Source: JBEBVQ01 sp964636205
GTDB taxonomy: Bacteria > Bacteroidota > Bacteroidia > Chitinophagales > Chitinophagaceae
NCBI GenBank assembly: GCA_964636205.1
Contig: CAZWPF010000077.1
Coordinates: forward strand, 1-12,968
Length of the DNA: 12,968 bases
Direction of reading: 5' to 3'
The notes beneath the pieces were generated by a model. The model had not been told where the DNA came from and did no database searches. It saw nothing but the letters and a program-made list of their open reading frames with translations. The position numbers and the translations under genes were made by a program. This document shows positions 1 to 7,202 of this stretch, in pieces. Position 1 is the stretch's first letter. Each line of letters starts with the position of its first letter.

Positions 1-7
1 TTTTTTG

Positions 8-1114
8 CTATAAAGTTTTCTCCAAAAATTGCTTCAAAGCAGGCCCGCGCAAATTCTTTCCTATGATCTTTCCATCGGGGTCAATCATGAAAGAGGCGGG
101 AATCGCGGTAATGTTATATAAGCGTCCTGCTTCGCTATCCCACATTTTAAGTTCCGATACGTGTGTCCACGTCAGTTTATCGTCTTCAATGGCTTGAAGC
201 CATGCATCACGGTCTCTGTCCAAAGAAACACCCAGGACTGTAAAGCCTCGGTCTTTAAAATCATGGTATTGGCTTACTATATTAGGGTTTTCATGGCGAC
301 ACGGTGTACACCATGCAGCCCAAAAGTCCAATAGAACGTATTGCCCCCTCAGATCAGAGAGTTTGACCTCCTTGCCTTCTGGTGTTATAGAGCTAAAGTC
401 CGGTGCCGTCTGACCGATACTCAACGGTTTTATCTCTTCCATGTGCGCGGCGAATGACTGAACGGTCTCATTATTGGGAAACAGACCTCGTGCTTTTTCT
501 GCATATCCGACCAAGGTTTCTTCATGCCCGGTAGGGTCCACCGAATACAAAACCAACATCCCGAAGAATCCCGCCAGGTTATCTTCGTTATCCCGTGAAA
601 ACTGCAAAACCTGCTCTGATAGTTCGGCAGTATATCGGTCATTTTTTGCTATGAGTTCATTTTGGACGACGCCCCGATCTTCACCATTATCAAGACGTTG
701 TTCAAATTCACTTTGCAGATTCATTTGGTGCGCTTGGAATTTGTCACGCATTCCGGTAAGCTCTTTGAGTTTAGCTGATGTTTCAGATCCTTTTACAGTA
801 TATTGCTCCGGTGCGGTCAAATCAATATTCAACTCCAATTTTTCGCCGTTTTCCATGACCAGCATAAACGTCTGTTGCTCCACGGCCAATTCGTACAGTG
901 TAGGCTCCGAAGCCGTCCCTTCCAAATAAAAATTACCGTCTTTGTCCACGGCTATCGAATCGACAAATGTGCTCCCTTCATACAGCATAATGCTATTTAA
1001 CTCATCGGCATTGGCAATATGTCCGGTCAGTATAAAGTTATCATCGTTAGCTGCATTGCAGGCGTTAATGAAGATCAAAGCAAATATTTTGGTAAAAAAT
1101 AATCCTGTTTTCAT
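8..1114 (-). CDS. TlpA-like thioredoxin-fold lipoprotein with DUF4369-type N-terminus
   Basis: Predicted periplasm-facing thiol-disulfide oxidoreductase of 368 residues. The N-terminus is a hydrophobic signal ending in a lipobox-like INAC, so Cys19 is the likely lipidation site. Residues about 25-110 are beta-rich and resemble the DUF4369 domain found before thioredoxin domains in Bacteroidota. A charged helical linker follows (about 111-230). The AhpC/TSA-TlpA-like domain covers about 233-368, with active site WCTPC (Cys269, Cys272) and the cis-proline in AIPASF (Pro339). The start is ATG with AAAGGA upstream. It lies 63 bases downstream of the Crp/Fnr gene on the same strand and may be cotranscribed. 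By family it should reduce disulfides or persulfides in the periplasm. Its substrate is unknown, and its link to the sulfur genes is inferred from position only. Confidence 0.9.
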   Translation of the reverse strand: MKTGLFFTKIFALIFINACNAANDDNFILTGHIANADELNSIMLYEGSTFVDSIAVDKDGNFYLEGTASEPTLYELAVEQQTFMLVMENGEKLELNIDLTAPEQYTVKGSETSAKLKELTGMRDKFQAHQMNLQSEFEQRLDNGEDRGVVQNELIAKNDRYTAELSEQVLQFSRDNEDNLAGFFGMLVLYSVDPTGHEETLVGYAEKARGLFPNNETVQSFAAHMEEIKPLSIGQTAPDFSSITPEGKEVKLSDLRGQYVLLDFWAAWCTPCRHENPNIVSQYHDFKDRGFTVLGVSLDRDRDAWLQAIEDDKLTWTHVSELKMWDSEAGRLYNITAIPASFMIDPDGKIIGKNLRGPALKQFLEKTL

Positions 1115-1177
1115 GCTCGTTCCTTTTCTAAGTTTTTATCTAAAATATCATGAAGTAGTTCCGACGAACGGAATTTT

Positions 1178-1819
1178 TTATTCCTCCACTTTCAATAGTT
1201 CAATGTTGTTCCTGTTCAGTTTGATCTTGCCCTCATTCTCCAACGCTTTCAAAAGCCGTGAAACCACCACGCGCGAGCTGTTCAGTTCGTAGGCAATCTC
1301 CTGGTGGGTCTTGTTTATGGTTTGGGAAGAATTGATTTTACCTGTCTCCAAAAGATAATGGTAAAGGCGTTTGTCCATATTCATGAACGCAATATTGTCA
1401 ATCGCAGCCAACATCTCGTTAAATCGGTTGTTGTAGCTCATGAATACGAAAGCCCTCCACGTCTGGTACTTGCCCAACCACGATTCCATATAGTGCACCG
1501 GGATCATGGCCACCAGCCCATCGGTCTCCGCCACCGCCCGGATCTCGCTTTTCTTGTCTCCCATACAGCACGCAAGGGTCATGGCACAGGTATCTCCCTT
1601 TTCAATAAAATACAGCAGCAATTCTCCCTCATCAAAGTCCTCGCGCATGATTTTTATCGCCCCGTTGATGAGCAAGGGCATGGTCTTGATGTACTTTCCG
1701 ATGTCGATCAGTACTTCTCCTTCTTTAAATTCAACCAGCTTAGCTACCGAGGCAATCTCTTCGATCAAAGCCGCCTCGAAAATGGAGCCATACGCATCCT
1801 CCATAATCTCATTATTCAT
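1178..1819 (-). CDS. Crp/Fnr family transcriptional regulator
   Basis: Protein of 213 residues with the Crp/Fnr layout: an N-terminal cyclic-nucleotide-binding-like beta-roll (about 12-115), a dimerisation helix (about 120-145), and a C-terminal winged helix-turn-helix. In the latter, THQEIAYELNSSR followed by VVVSRLLKALENEGKI (about 171-199) holds the recognition helix. The ATG at 1819 is chosen because GGAG lies 9 bases before it. The frame could be extended to a TTG at 1834, but that codon has no usable ribosome site. The protein lacks the N-terminal cysteine cluster that holds the Fe-S centre in FNR. It has Cys78 and the pair Cys84-Cys85 inside the beta-roll. An operator-like palindrome lies upstream in the right place for autoregulation, and the same site precedes the sulfur operons. 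It is the obvious candidate activator of this locus (inference). The signal sensed is unknown. Confidence 0.92.
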   Translation of the reverse strand: MNNEIMEDAYGSIFEAALIEEIASVAKLVEFKEGEVLIDIGKYIKTMPLLINGAIKIMREDFDEGELLLYFIEKGDTCAMTLACCMGDKKSEIRAVAETDGLVAMIPVHYMESWLGKYQTWRAFVFMSYNNRFNEMLAAIDNIAFMNMDKRLYHYLLETGKINSSQTINKTHQEIAYELNSSRVVVSRLLKALENEGKIKLNRNNIELLKVEE

Positions 1820-1957
1820 ACCTAACATCTCCAATTATTGCCATCCTTTCTTAAAAATTCAAATTTATACTACACATAACAATATAACGCTTTCTCCATC
1901 AATATAGCCTTTGGGACATCATATTATGGTAAAAGCATTACAATTTAATACGCGTCG

Positions 1958-1965
1958 TAAAACTA
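1958..1965 (-). promoter_or_regulatory. Candidate -7 box of the crp/fnr gene
   Basis: On the minus strand these bases read TAGTTTTA, which matches the Bacteroidota -7 element TAnnTTTG except for the last base. The final base is exactly 36.5 bp from the centre of the operator at 1987-2002, the same offset as at the other three operators. It would give an untranslated leader of roughly 130 bases before the ATG at 1819. Confidence 0.5.
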
Positions 1966-1986
1966 ACTATTAATGCCAAATGGGTT

Positions 1987-2002
1987 GGTAACAAATGTTA
2001 CC
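1987..2002. promoter_or_regulatory. Operator-like palindrome (site C), likely autoregulation of crp/fnr
   Basis: GGTAAC-AAAT-GTTACC is a perfect 16-bp inverted repeat with a 4-base spacer, the usual form of a Crp/Fnr-family site. Measured toward the minus strand, it sits at the same distance from a -7-like box as the plus-strand copies do from theirs. I infer that it controls the regulator gene. It could also act as a distal second site for the TauE promoter. Confidence 0.7.
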
Positions 2003-2064
2003 GAGATATGATTTTATGACAAACTAGAAGCCTTTATCGATGAAAAGACGAAAAATACCCTCTT

Positions 2065-2080
2065 TGTAACAAATGTAACT
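2065..2080. promoter_or_regulatory. Operator-like site A before tauE-sqr
   Basis: TGTAAC-AAAT-GTAACT shares its left half and spacer with the palindrome at 1987-2002, but the right half is GTAAC instead of GTTAC. Its centre is 36.5 bp before the end of the CAGATTTG box, matching class II activator placement near -41. The likely reader is the neighbouring Crp/Fnr protein (inference). Confidence 0.7.
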
Positions 2081-2101
2081 GACCAGCCTTTTGAATTGAT
2101 G

Positions 2102-2109
2102 CAGATTTG
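2102..2109 (+). promoter_or_regulatory. Candidate -7 box of the tauE-sqr operon
   Basis: CAGATTTG resembles the Bacteroidota -7 element TAnnTTTG (A and TTTG conserved). It lies 22 bases before the exporter start and at the fixed offset from operator site A. No good -33 TTG element is evident, as expected for an activator-dependent promoter. Confidence 0.5.
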
Positions 2110-2131
2110 TGTAATAAATTATTAGTGTTAT

Positions 2132-2926
2132 ATGGAAATAGCAGGATATATGTCGGCCATTTTAATAGGTGTTGCACTTGGTCTTATCGGCGGAGGGGGC
2201 AGTATTCTTACTGTGCCTGTTCTGGTATATCTTTTCAGCATAGATGCCGTTATGGCTACCGCCTATTCACTGTTTATAGTGGGCAGTACGAGTATCGCAG
2301 GGTCATTCTCCTATTTTAAAAAGGGGCTGGTCAACATTCGGACCGCAGTGGTATTCGGTATCCCGTCCATAGCGGCGGTTTATCTCACCAGGGCCTATAT
2401 CGTTCCCGCCATTCCGGCAATCATATTCACTTCCGGCGATTTCATCTTTACCAAAAGCATGCTGCTCATGGTATTGTTCGCCATTTTAATGATCGTCACT
2501 TCGTTTAGTATGATTAAAAAGAACAAAGAAGCGGTGGTGGAAATCTCCCAACAGCAGACGTTTAATTATCCCCTTATACTGATCGAGGGAGCCGTGGTAG
2601 GTGTCTTAACAGGTCTTGTCGGTGCAGGTGGAGGGTTCCTCATCATTCCTGCCCTCGTCCTGCTGAGCAAATTACCGATGAAAGAAGCCGTTGGTACTTC
2701 ATTGGTCATCATTGCGGCAAAATCACTGATCGGCTTTTTCGGAGAAAACAATGAAACCCCAATGGATTGGACATTTCTACTGTCCATAACCGTATTTGCC
2801 ATTATCGGGATTTTTATCGGGATGGCACTGTCAAAGAAGATAGACGGAAACAAACTCAAACCCGCATTCGGTTGGTTTGTGCTGGTCATGGGCATATATA
2901 TCCTTATTAAAGAAATCTGGTTATAA
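2132..2926 (+). CDS. TauE/SafE family sulfite/sulfur-anion exporter
   Basis: Integral inner-membrane protein of 264 residues with about eight hydrophobic segments and the two internal family repeats. The first has the glycine run LIGGGGSILTVPVL (about 18-31) and the second GLVGAGGGFLIIPAL (about 161-175). The TauE/SafE family (DUF81) exports sulfite, sulfoacetate and related organosulfur anions. The start at 2132 has no clear Shine-Dalgarno sequence. It is preferred because MEIAGYMSAILIG leads straight into the first membrane segment. A start at residue 7 is possible. The gene is the first of a two-gene unit with the sulfide:quinone oxidoreductase, 14 bases downstream, and has an operator and a -7 box in front. 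In this context it probably removes sulfite formed by the persulfide dioxygenase (inference). Confidence 0.92.
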   Translation: MEIAGYMSAILIGVALGLIGGGGSILTVPVLVYLFSIDAVMATAYSLFIVGSTSIAGSFSYFKKGLVNIRTAVVFGIPSIAAVYLTRAYIVPAIPAIIFTSGDFIFTKSMLLMVLFAILMIVTSFSMIKKNKEAVVEISQQQTFNYPLILIEGAVVGVLTGLVGAGGGFLIIPALVLLSKLPMKEAVGTSLVIIAAKSLIGFFGENNETPMDWTFLLSITVFAIIGIFIGMALSKKIDGNKLKPAFGWFVLVMGIYILIKEIWL

Positions 2927-2940
2927 ATAACAGTACCATT

Positions 2941-4197
2941 ATGAAAACACATTATCAAATACTGATAGTTGGAGGTGGAACGGCAGGTATTATGGCTGCC
3001 GCCAAACTGCAACGGATGAAAAAGGGATTCAAGATCGCCATCGTTGAACCCTCGGAAACACACTACTACCAACCTGCATTTACATTGGTCGGAGCAGGTG
3101 CGTATAAAATGGAAAAAACAAAGAGGCAGGAAGCAACCCTCATCCCCAAAGGAGTCGATTGGATCAAAGATAAAGTGACCGGTGTTTTGGGAGACAAGAA
3201 CGTTGTTTCAACAGAAAACAGCGGTAATTTTTCCTATGACTATCTCGTACTCGCACCGGGGCTTATCTATGATTTGTCGCTGATTGAGGGACTATCCGAA
3301 GCATTGGACAAAGGTGTGGTATGTAGCAACTATATTGACCCCGAATACACATGGAAACTGTTGCAGAAGTTCAAGGGAGGCAACGCCATATTTACACAGC
3401 CCGCAACACCGATCAAATGTGGCGGAGCACCCCAAAAGGCCATGTATCTTGCGGCCGATCATTTCAAAAAACAAGGGATTTTGGACAAAACGAATGTCGT
3501 ATTCGCCACACCGGGAACAGTTATTTTTGCCGTGAAGACCATCGCCGATACCTTGATGAAAGTTATCAATCGGTATGGCATCGATCTACGTCTATTCCAC
3601 ACCCCTGTAAAGATTGATCCGGAACTCAAAGTTGTCTATTTTAAAGACAACACGCCACAAGATGCAAACAGACCGTCATCTCCGATTATAGATAGTTCTG
3701 TCGCTGATGGCGGTGTTGTTGAAGTTCCGTTTGATTTTCTGCATCTCGCACCACCGCAGGTTGCACCACCGTTTATCCGTAAATCCAAGCTATCCAATGA
3801 AGATGGCTGGTTGGATGTCGATGTAAACAGTTTGCAGCACAAAAAATACCCGAACATTTTCGGTCTGGGTGACGCAGCAGGTGTCCCGACCGCCAAAACC
3901 GGAGCGGCTATCCGCAAGCAGGTACCGGTCGTTGTTGACAATATCCTTGCCCTAATCAAAGGAAACGAGGCCGACAACAAATCCTATATGGGATATTCCT
4001 CGTGCCCTTTGGTAACCGGTTACGGAAAGATGACATTAGCAGAGTTCAACTACAAAAATGAATTTACGCCCGATCCTATGCTGAAGTACATGTTGATCAA
4101 TGATAGTGACAAGGAGCATTGGAGATTGTGGTTACTAAAAAAATATATGCTCCCCTATATGTACTGGAATAAGATGATGAAAGGAAAAGACATTTAA
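2941..4197 (+). CDS. sqr: Type II sulfide:quinone oxidoreductase (SQOR-like flavoprotein)
   Basis: FAD-dependent enzyme of 418 residues expected to oxidise sulfide to sulfane sulfur (persulfide or polysulfide) and pass electrons to the quinone pool at the membrane. The dinucleotide fold ILIVGGGTAGIMAA covers residues 7-20. The second FAD motif FGLGDAAGVPTAKTGAA covers about 307-323. Redox cysteines lie in TPIKCGGAPQK (Cys160) and GYSSCPLVTGYGK (Cys355). Both contexts strongly resemble mitochondrial SQOR, including the C-terminal LAEFNY and the LPYMYWN segment that would contact the membrane, which places it in the type II group. Cys128 sits near where some type I enzymes carry a third cysteine. 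There is no signal peptide, so it faces the cytoplasm. It follows the exporter by 14 bases. The next unit has its own operator. Confidence 0.92.
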   Translation: MKTHYQILIVGGGTAGIMAAAKLQRMKKGFKIAIVEPSETHYYQPAFTLVGAGAYKMEKTKRQEATLIPKGVDWIKDKVTGVLGDKNVVSTENSGNFSYDYLVLAPGLIYDLSLIEGLSEALDKGVVCSNYIDPEYTWKLLQKFKGGNAIFTQPATPIKCGGAPQKAMYLAADHFKKQGILDKTNVVFATPGTVIFAVKTIADTLMKVINRYGIDLRLFHTPVKIDPELKVVYFKDNTPQDANRPSSPIIDSSVADGGVVEVPFDFLHLAPPQVAPPFIRKSKLSNEDGWLDVDVNSLQHKKYPNIFGLGDAAGVPTAKTGAAIRKQVPVVVDNILALIKGNEADNKSYMGYSSCPLVTGYGKMTLAEFNYKNEFTPDPMLKYMLINDSDKEHWRLWLLKKYMLPYMYWNKMMKGKDI

Positions 4198-4208
4198 TTG
4201 ACAGCTTG

Positions 4209-4224
4209 TGTAACTAATGTAACC
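4209..4224. promoter_or_regulatory. Operator-like site B before the persulfide dioxygenase operon
   Basis: TGTAAC-TAAT-GTAACC is the same motif as the sites at 1987 and 2065, placed 12 bases after the SQR stop codon. Its centre is 36.5 bp from the last base of the CATCTTTG box. It suggests that the long operon starting at 4300 has its own regulated promoter and does not depend only on readthrough from tauE-sqr. Confidence 0.7.
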
Positions 4225-4245
4225 GTATAGGGAAAAACAAAGCAA

Positions 4246-4253
4246 CATCTTTG
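4246..4253 (+). promoter_or_regulatory. Candidate -7 box of the persulfide dioxygenase operon
   Basis: CATCTTTG matches TAnnTTTG at A and TTTG. It lies at the fixed offset from operator site B. Transcription would begin near 4258, leaving about 40 bases of AT-rich leader before the ATG at 4300. No Shine-Dalgarno sequence is visible there. Confidence 0.5.
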
Positions 4254-4299
4254 CATAAAGAATAAAAACAATTAAATAGAAACCCTTAAATAAAGTATT

Positions 4300-5688
4300 A
4301 TGTTTTTTCAACATGTTTATGATAAAAGTTTGGCACAGGCCAGTTACGTAATCGGCTGCCAGGCAAAAGGAATTGCCATCGTCATCGATGCACAGCGTGA
4401 TATAGATGTGTACCTGCAAATCGCAAAAGAAAACAACCTAAAGATTACCCATATTGCCGAGACCCATATCCACGCTGATTACCTTTGTGGCTCGCGGGAA
4501 CTCGCCGCCGCTACCGGTGCCGAGATGTACCTGTCCGATGAGGGCGGTGAAGACTGGCAATACCAGTTCCCCCACAACGGGTTGAAACATGGGGATAAGA
4601 TTACGGTCGGCAATCTTACCTTGGAGGTATTGCATACACCCGGACATACACCCGAAAGTATCAGTTTTCTTTTGACAGACCATCCCGCTACGGATAAACC
4701 GGTCATGGTCTTTACAGGTGATTTCGTCTTTGTTGGCGATATTGGCCGTCCGGATCTATTGGAAAAAGCTGCGGGCATCATCGGCACGCAGGAAAAAGGA
4801 GCCAAACAGATGTATCAGTCGCTTCAGCGATTTGCCGAATTGCCCGAATATGTACAGATATGGCCTGCACATGGTGCAGGGTCGGCCTGTGGAAAAGCAC
4901 TGGGAGCCGTGCCGAGTTCGACGGTCGGTTACGAAAAGATCCGGAATTGGGCGTTCCAATATGAAAATGATGAACAGGGTTTCGTCGAATATCTTTTAGC
5001 CGGACAGCCCGAACCGCCACGCTACTTCGCCATGATGAAGCACTTGAACAAAGTTCCCCGTCCCTTGTTGGTCGAAGTCCCCAAACACCCCAAGCTGAGC
5101 AAGGACGAGTTCCTCACGGCCTACCACAACGGTCTAAAAGTAATAGATGCCCGCAATAAAGTTGATTTCGCGGCAGGTTACATTCCCGGAAGCATCAATG
5201 TACAGGGCAACAATTCATTCTCCACTTGGGTAGGTTGGCTGCTGGATTACCAAGAGCAGTTTGTACTGGTTGCTTCTGACAGGCAGATCGACGACCTTAC
5301 ACGGAAATTGATGCGCATCGGTATGGACAACGTATATGGCTACATCTCCGATGTGGAAAGCCTTGGCTTGGAACTCCATACCGCAGATATCATCGATATC
5401 GAAACATTCAAAGGCTATGTCGGAAAAGAAGATGTCCAGATCGTTGACGTGCGTGGCGAAGAAGAATATAAAGGAGGCCATGTTGAGGGTGCGGAACACG
5501 TATTTGTTGGGACACTGCAACAGAACCTCGATAAAATAAAGAAAGATAAACAGATCGTCATCCATTGCCAGGCCGGAGACCGTTCAGCCATTGCGTATTC
5601 CCTGTTAAAGAAAAACGGTTTTGAAAACGTCAAGAACTATTCCGGTGGTATGAAAGAATGGAAAGACAACGGAAACCCGGTAATCTAA
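4300..5688 (+). CDS. Persulfide dioxygenase-rhodanese fusion, cytoplasmic (CstB-like)
   Basis: Protein of 462 residues. An N-terminal metallo-beta-lactamase fold of the ETHE1 type (about 1-240) is followed by two rhodanese domains (about 255-350 and 362-460), the arrangement known from CstB. Likely iron ligands are His56 in THIHAD (with His58 and Asp60), His116 in HTPGHTPES and Asp141 in FTGDF. GRPDLLEKA and the distal WPAHGAG (His191) are also present. The first rhodanese domain lacks a catalytic cysteine loop. The second has Cys423 in CQAGDR, a normal six-residue active loop. By family it oxidises glutathione- or other low-molecular-weight persulfide to sulfite, and the rhodanese part transfers sulfane sulfur to give thiosulfate. 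No signal peptide is visible, so it should be cytoplasmic. It heads the operon and is followed 11 bases later by a secreted paralogue. Confidence 0.92.
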   Translation: MFFQHVYDKSLAQASYVIGCQAKGIAIVIDAQRDIDVYLQIAKENNLKITHIAETHIHADYLCGSRELAAATGAEMYLSDEGGEDWQYQFPHNGLKHGDKITVGNLTLEVLHTPGHTPESISFLLTDHPATDKPVMVFTGDFVFVGDIGRPDLLEKAAGIIGTQEKGAKQMYQSLQRFAELPEYVQIWPAHGAGSACGKALGAVPSSTVGYEKIRNWAFQYENDEQGFVEYLLAGQPEPPRYFAMMKHLNKVPRPLLVEVPKHPKLSKDEFLTAYHNGLKVIDARNKVDFAAGYIPGSINVQGNNSFSTWVGWLLDYQEQFVLVASDRQIDDLTRKLMRIGMDNVYGYISDVESLGLELHTADIIDIETFKGYVGKEDVQIVDVRGEEEYKGGHVEGAEHVFVGTLQQNLDKIKKDKQIVIHCQAGDRSAIAYSLLKKNGFENVKNYSGGMKEWKDNGNPVI

Positions 5689-5699
5689 AAAAACAAGCT

Positions 5700-7202
5700 A
5701 TGGTAAGAAAAAACAATGATAGCAACCGTGGATGGTTGGCCATTTCGGTCGCTACTATCCTGTTATTGCTCCAAACAGGCGGTGCGTTCGCACAAAAACT
5801 GTTCTTTGAGCGGGTCTTTGATGAGAGTCTTGCACAGGCAAGCTATGTCGTAGGCGATATGGAGACCCGTGAGGTCATTGTCATCGACCCAAAGCGTGAT
5901 ATCGACACCTATCTCGAAATGGCAAAGGCAAACAACCTGAACATCACCCGTGTAACGGAAACCCATATCCATGCGGACTTTCTGAGCGGTTCGCGTGAGT
6001 TGGTGGCCGCTACCGGTGCAGAACTATTGCTTTCGGCCGAGGGTGGAGATGATTGGCAGTACGAATTTGCACATACACCACTAAGGGCGGGATCAACTAT
6101 CAACGTTGGGAAGATAAAATTGGAAGTGCTGCACACCCCCGGTCACACACCGGAAAGCATCACTTTCCTATTGACCGATCCATCCGTTTCCAATACCCCC
6201 CAAAAAGCCCTTACAGGTGATTTCATCTTTGTCGGAGACGTGGGGCGACCAGACCTCTTGGAAAAAGCCGCCGGACAGGAAGACACGCAGGAAGACACGC
6301 AGGAAGAGAGTGCAAGACAGCTTTATAGGTCTATCCAAAACTTCCTGCATTTACCGGATGAATTGGAAATATGGCCTGGTCACGGCGCAGGATCGTTCTG
6401 TGGCAAGACGTTGAGCAATATACCGCAATCCACCCTTAAAGAAGAGAAGTTGCTGAACGGCGCATTCCAGTTTAAGGATGACGAAGCTGGCTTTGTCAAG
6501 TATATATTGGAGGACCAGCCCGAACCGCCGAATTATTTTGCGGTCATGAAACATCTGAACAAGGTGGACAGGCCTTTGCTCATCGAAGTCCCCCAGCATC
6601 CAAAACTGATGAAAGATGCGTTTCAGCAGGCACAGCAAAACAAACTCTTGATAGTGGATGCACGCAATAAAGAGAAAGTAGCGGCAGGTTACCTACCGGG
6701 CAGTCTCCATATCGAGGGAAATAAGACCTTCTCTACACTGATGGGATCATTGGTCGATTACAGGCAGCAAATGGTATTGGTAGCGGATAATGGGAAAATA
6801 GAGGATCTGACCCGAAAACTGATGCGCATCGGTATGGATAACATCTATGGATACATTGAGGATGTAAACAGTATCGGAAAACCGTTGCACACGACCGCCC
6901 GCGTGGATATAGATACATTCAAGTCGATCAAAGACAAAGATGACGTGCAGGTCGTCGATGTCCGTATGACAGGGGAATTTGCCGATGGACATATCGCCGG
7001 AGCGGAGAATGTGCCACTGGCTGCGCTGGTGGAGAACCTCGATAAAATCAGTAAGGACAAAAAGGTGATTGTCCATTGCCAGAGCGGTGTACGTGCTGCC
7101 GCAGCCCATTCGATTTTAAGGAATCATGGCTTTGATAACATCACGGTCTTTTCGGGTGGAATGAACGAGTGGCAAGAACAGGAAAACGAAGTAGTAAAAT
7201 AA
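5700..7202 (+). CDS. Persulfide dioxygenase-rhodanese fusion with signal peptide
   Basis: A 500-residue paralogue of the preceding gene with the same three domains plus an N-terminal Sec-type signal. The basic start MVRKNNDSNR is followed by a hydrophobic run and GGAFA before Gln32, which suggests signal peptidase I cleavage after Ala31 and a periplasmic enzyme. The ATG at 5700 is chosen because it follows the upstream stop codon and gives a clean signal peptide. An ATG at 5658 would overlap the previous gene. Likely metal ligands are His89 (HIHAD), His149 (HTPGHTPES) and Asp174 (LTGDF). The first rhodanese domain lacks a catalytic cysteine. The second has Cys460 in CQSGVR. Residues 193-203 contain a short QEDT repeat absent from the first copy. 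The next gene begins on the base after the stop. Periplasmic location is inferred from sequence alone. Confidence 0.9.
   Translation: MVRKNNDSNRGWLAISVATILLLLQTGGAFAQKLFFERVFDESLAQASYVVGDMETREVIVIDPKRDIDTYLEMAKANNLNITRVTETHIHADFLSGSRELVAATGAELLLSAEGGDDWQYEFAHTPLRAGSTINVGKIKLEVLHTPGHTPESITFLLTDPSVSNTPQKALTGDFIFVGDVGRPDLLEKAAGQEDTQEDTQEESARQLYRSIQNFLHLPDELEIWPGHGAGSFCGKTLSNIPQSTLKEEKLLNGAFQFKDDEAGFVKYILEDQPEPPNYFAVMKHLNKVDRPLLIEVPQHPKLMKDAFQQAQQNKLLIVDARNKEKVAAGYLPGSLHIEGNKTFSTLMGSLVDYRQQMVLVADNGKIEDLTRKLMRIGMDNIYGYIEDVNSIGKPLHTTARVDIDTFKSIKDKDDVQVVDVRMTGEFADGHIAGAENVPLAALVENLDKISKDKKVIVHCQSGVRAAAAHSILRNHGFDNITVFSGGMNEWQEQENEVVK
6276..6307 (+). repeat. 12-bp in-frame tandem repeat within the secreted dioxygenase gene
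   Basis: CAGGAAGACACG occurs twice in tandem and is followed by a third partial copy, CAGGAAGA. It encodes QEDT-QEDT-QEE. The paralogue just upstream has a single GTQEKG here. It looks like a recent slippage expansion in a surface loop after GRPDLLEKA. Confidence 0.85.

Larger units (their letters stand above)
1820..2131. other. Divergent control region between regulator and exporter operon
   Basis: About 310 bases without a convincing gene lie between the minus-strand Crp/Fnr gene and the plus-strand TauE/SafE gene. It holds two copies of the GTAAC-type operator (1987-2002 and 2065-2080), 78 bp apart centre to centre. Each is suitably placed for one of the two divergent units. A TAGTTTTA box lies toward the regulator and a CAGATTTG box toward the exporter. 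The rest is AT-rich, and I saw no terminator hairpin or RNA gene. Confidence 0.75.

Noticed and set aside
474..929. Plus-strand open frame of 151 codons
   Set aside because: It is antisense to the TlpA-like gene, with a serine- and cysteine-rich translation typical of a shadow frame.
1304..1825. Plus-strand open frame of 173 codons
   Set aside because: It lies wholly antisense to the Crp/Fnr gene and its translation shows no domain or signal, while the minus-strand protein has clear family motifs.
1814..1844. Ten-codon upstream frame (MAIIGDVRYE) overlapping the regulator start, as a leader peptide
   Set aside because: Its ATG directly abuts the purine-rich run, leaving no ribosome-site spacing. 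It has no regulatory codon run, and such short frames are common by chance.
2566..3072. Minus-strand open frame of 168 codons
   Set aside because: It overlaps the strongly supported TauE/SafE and SQR genes on the other strand and shows no coherent domain.
4012..4023. GTAACCGGTTAC palindrome as a fifth operator
   Set aside because: It is inside the SQR coding region, encodes the conserved VTGYG segment, and has a 2-base spacer instead of 4, so it does not fit the motif.
5658..5699. Longer start for the second dioxygenase fusion
   Set aside because: It would overlap the end of the preceding gene and put 14 polar residues before a good signal peptide. The ATG at 5700 fits better.
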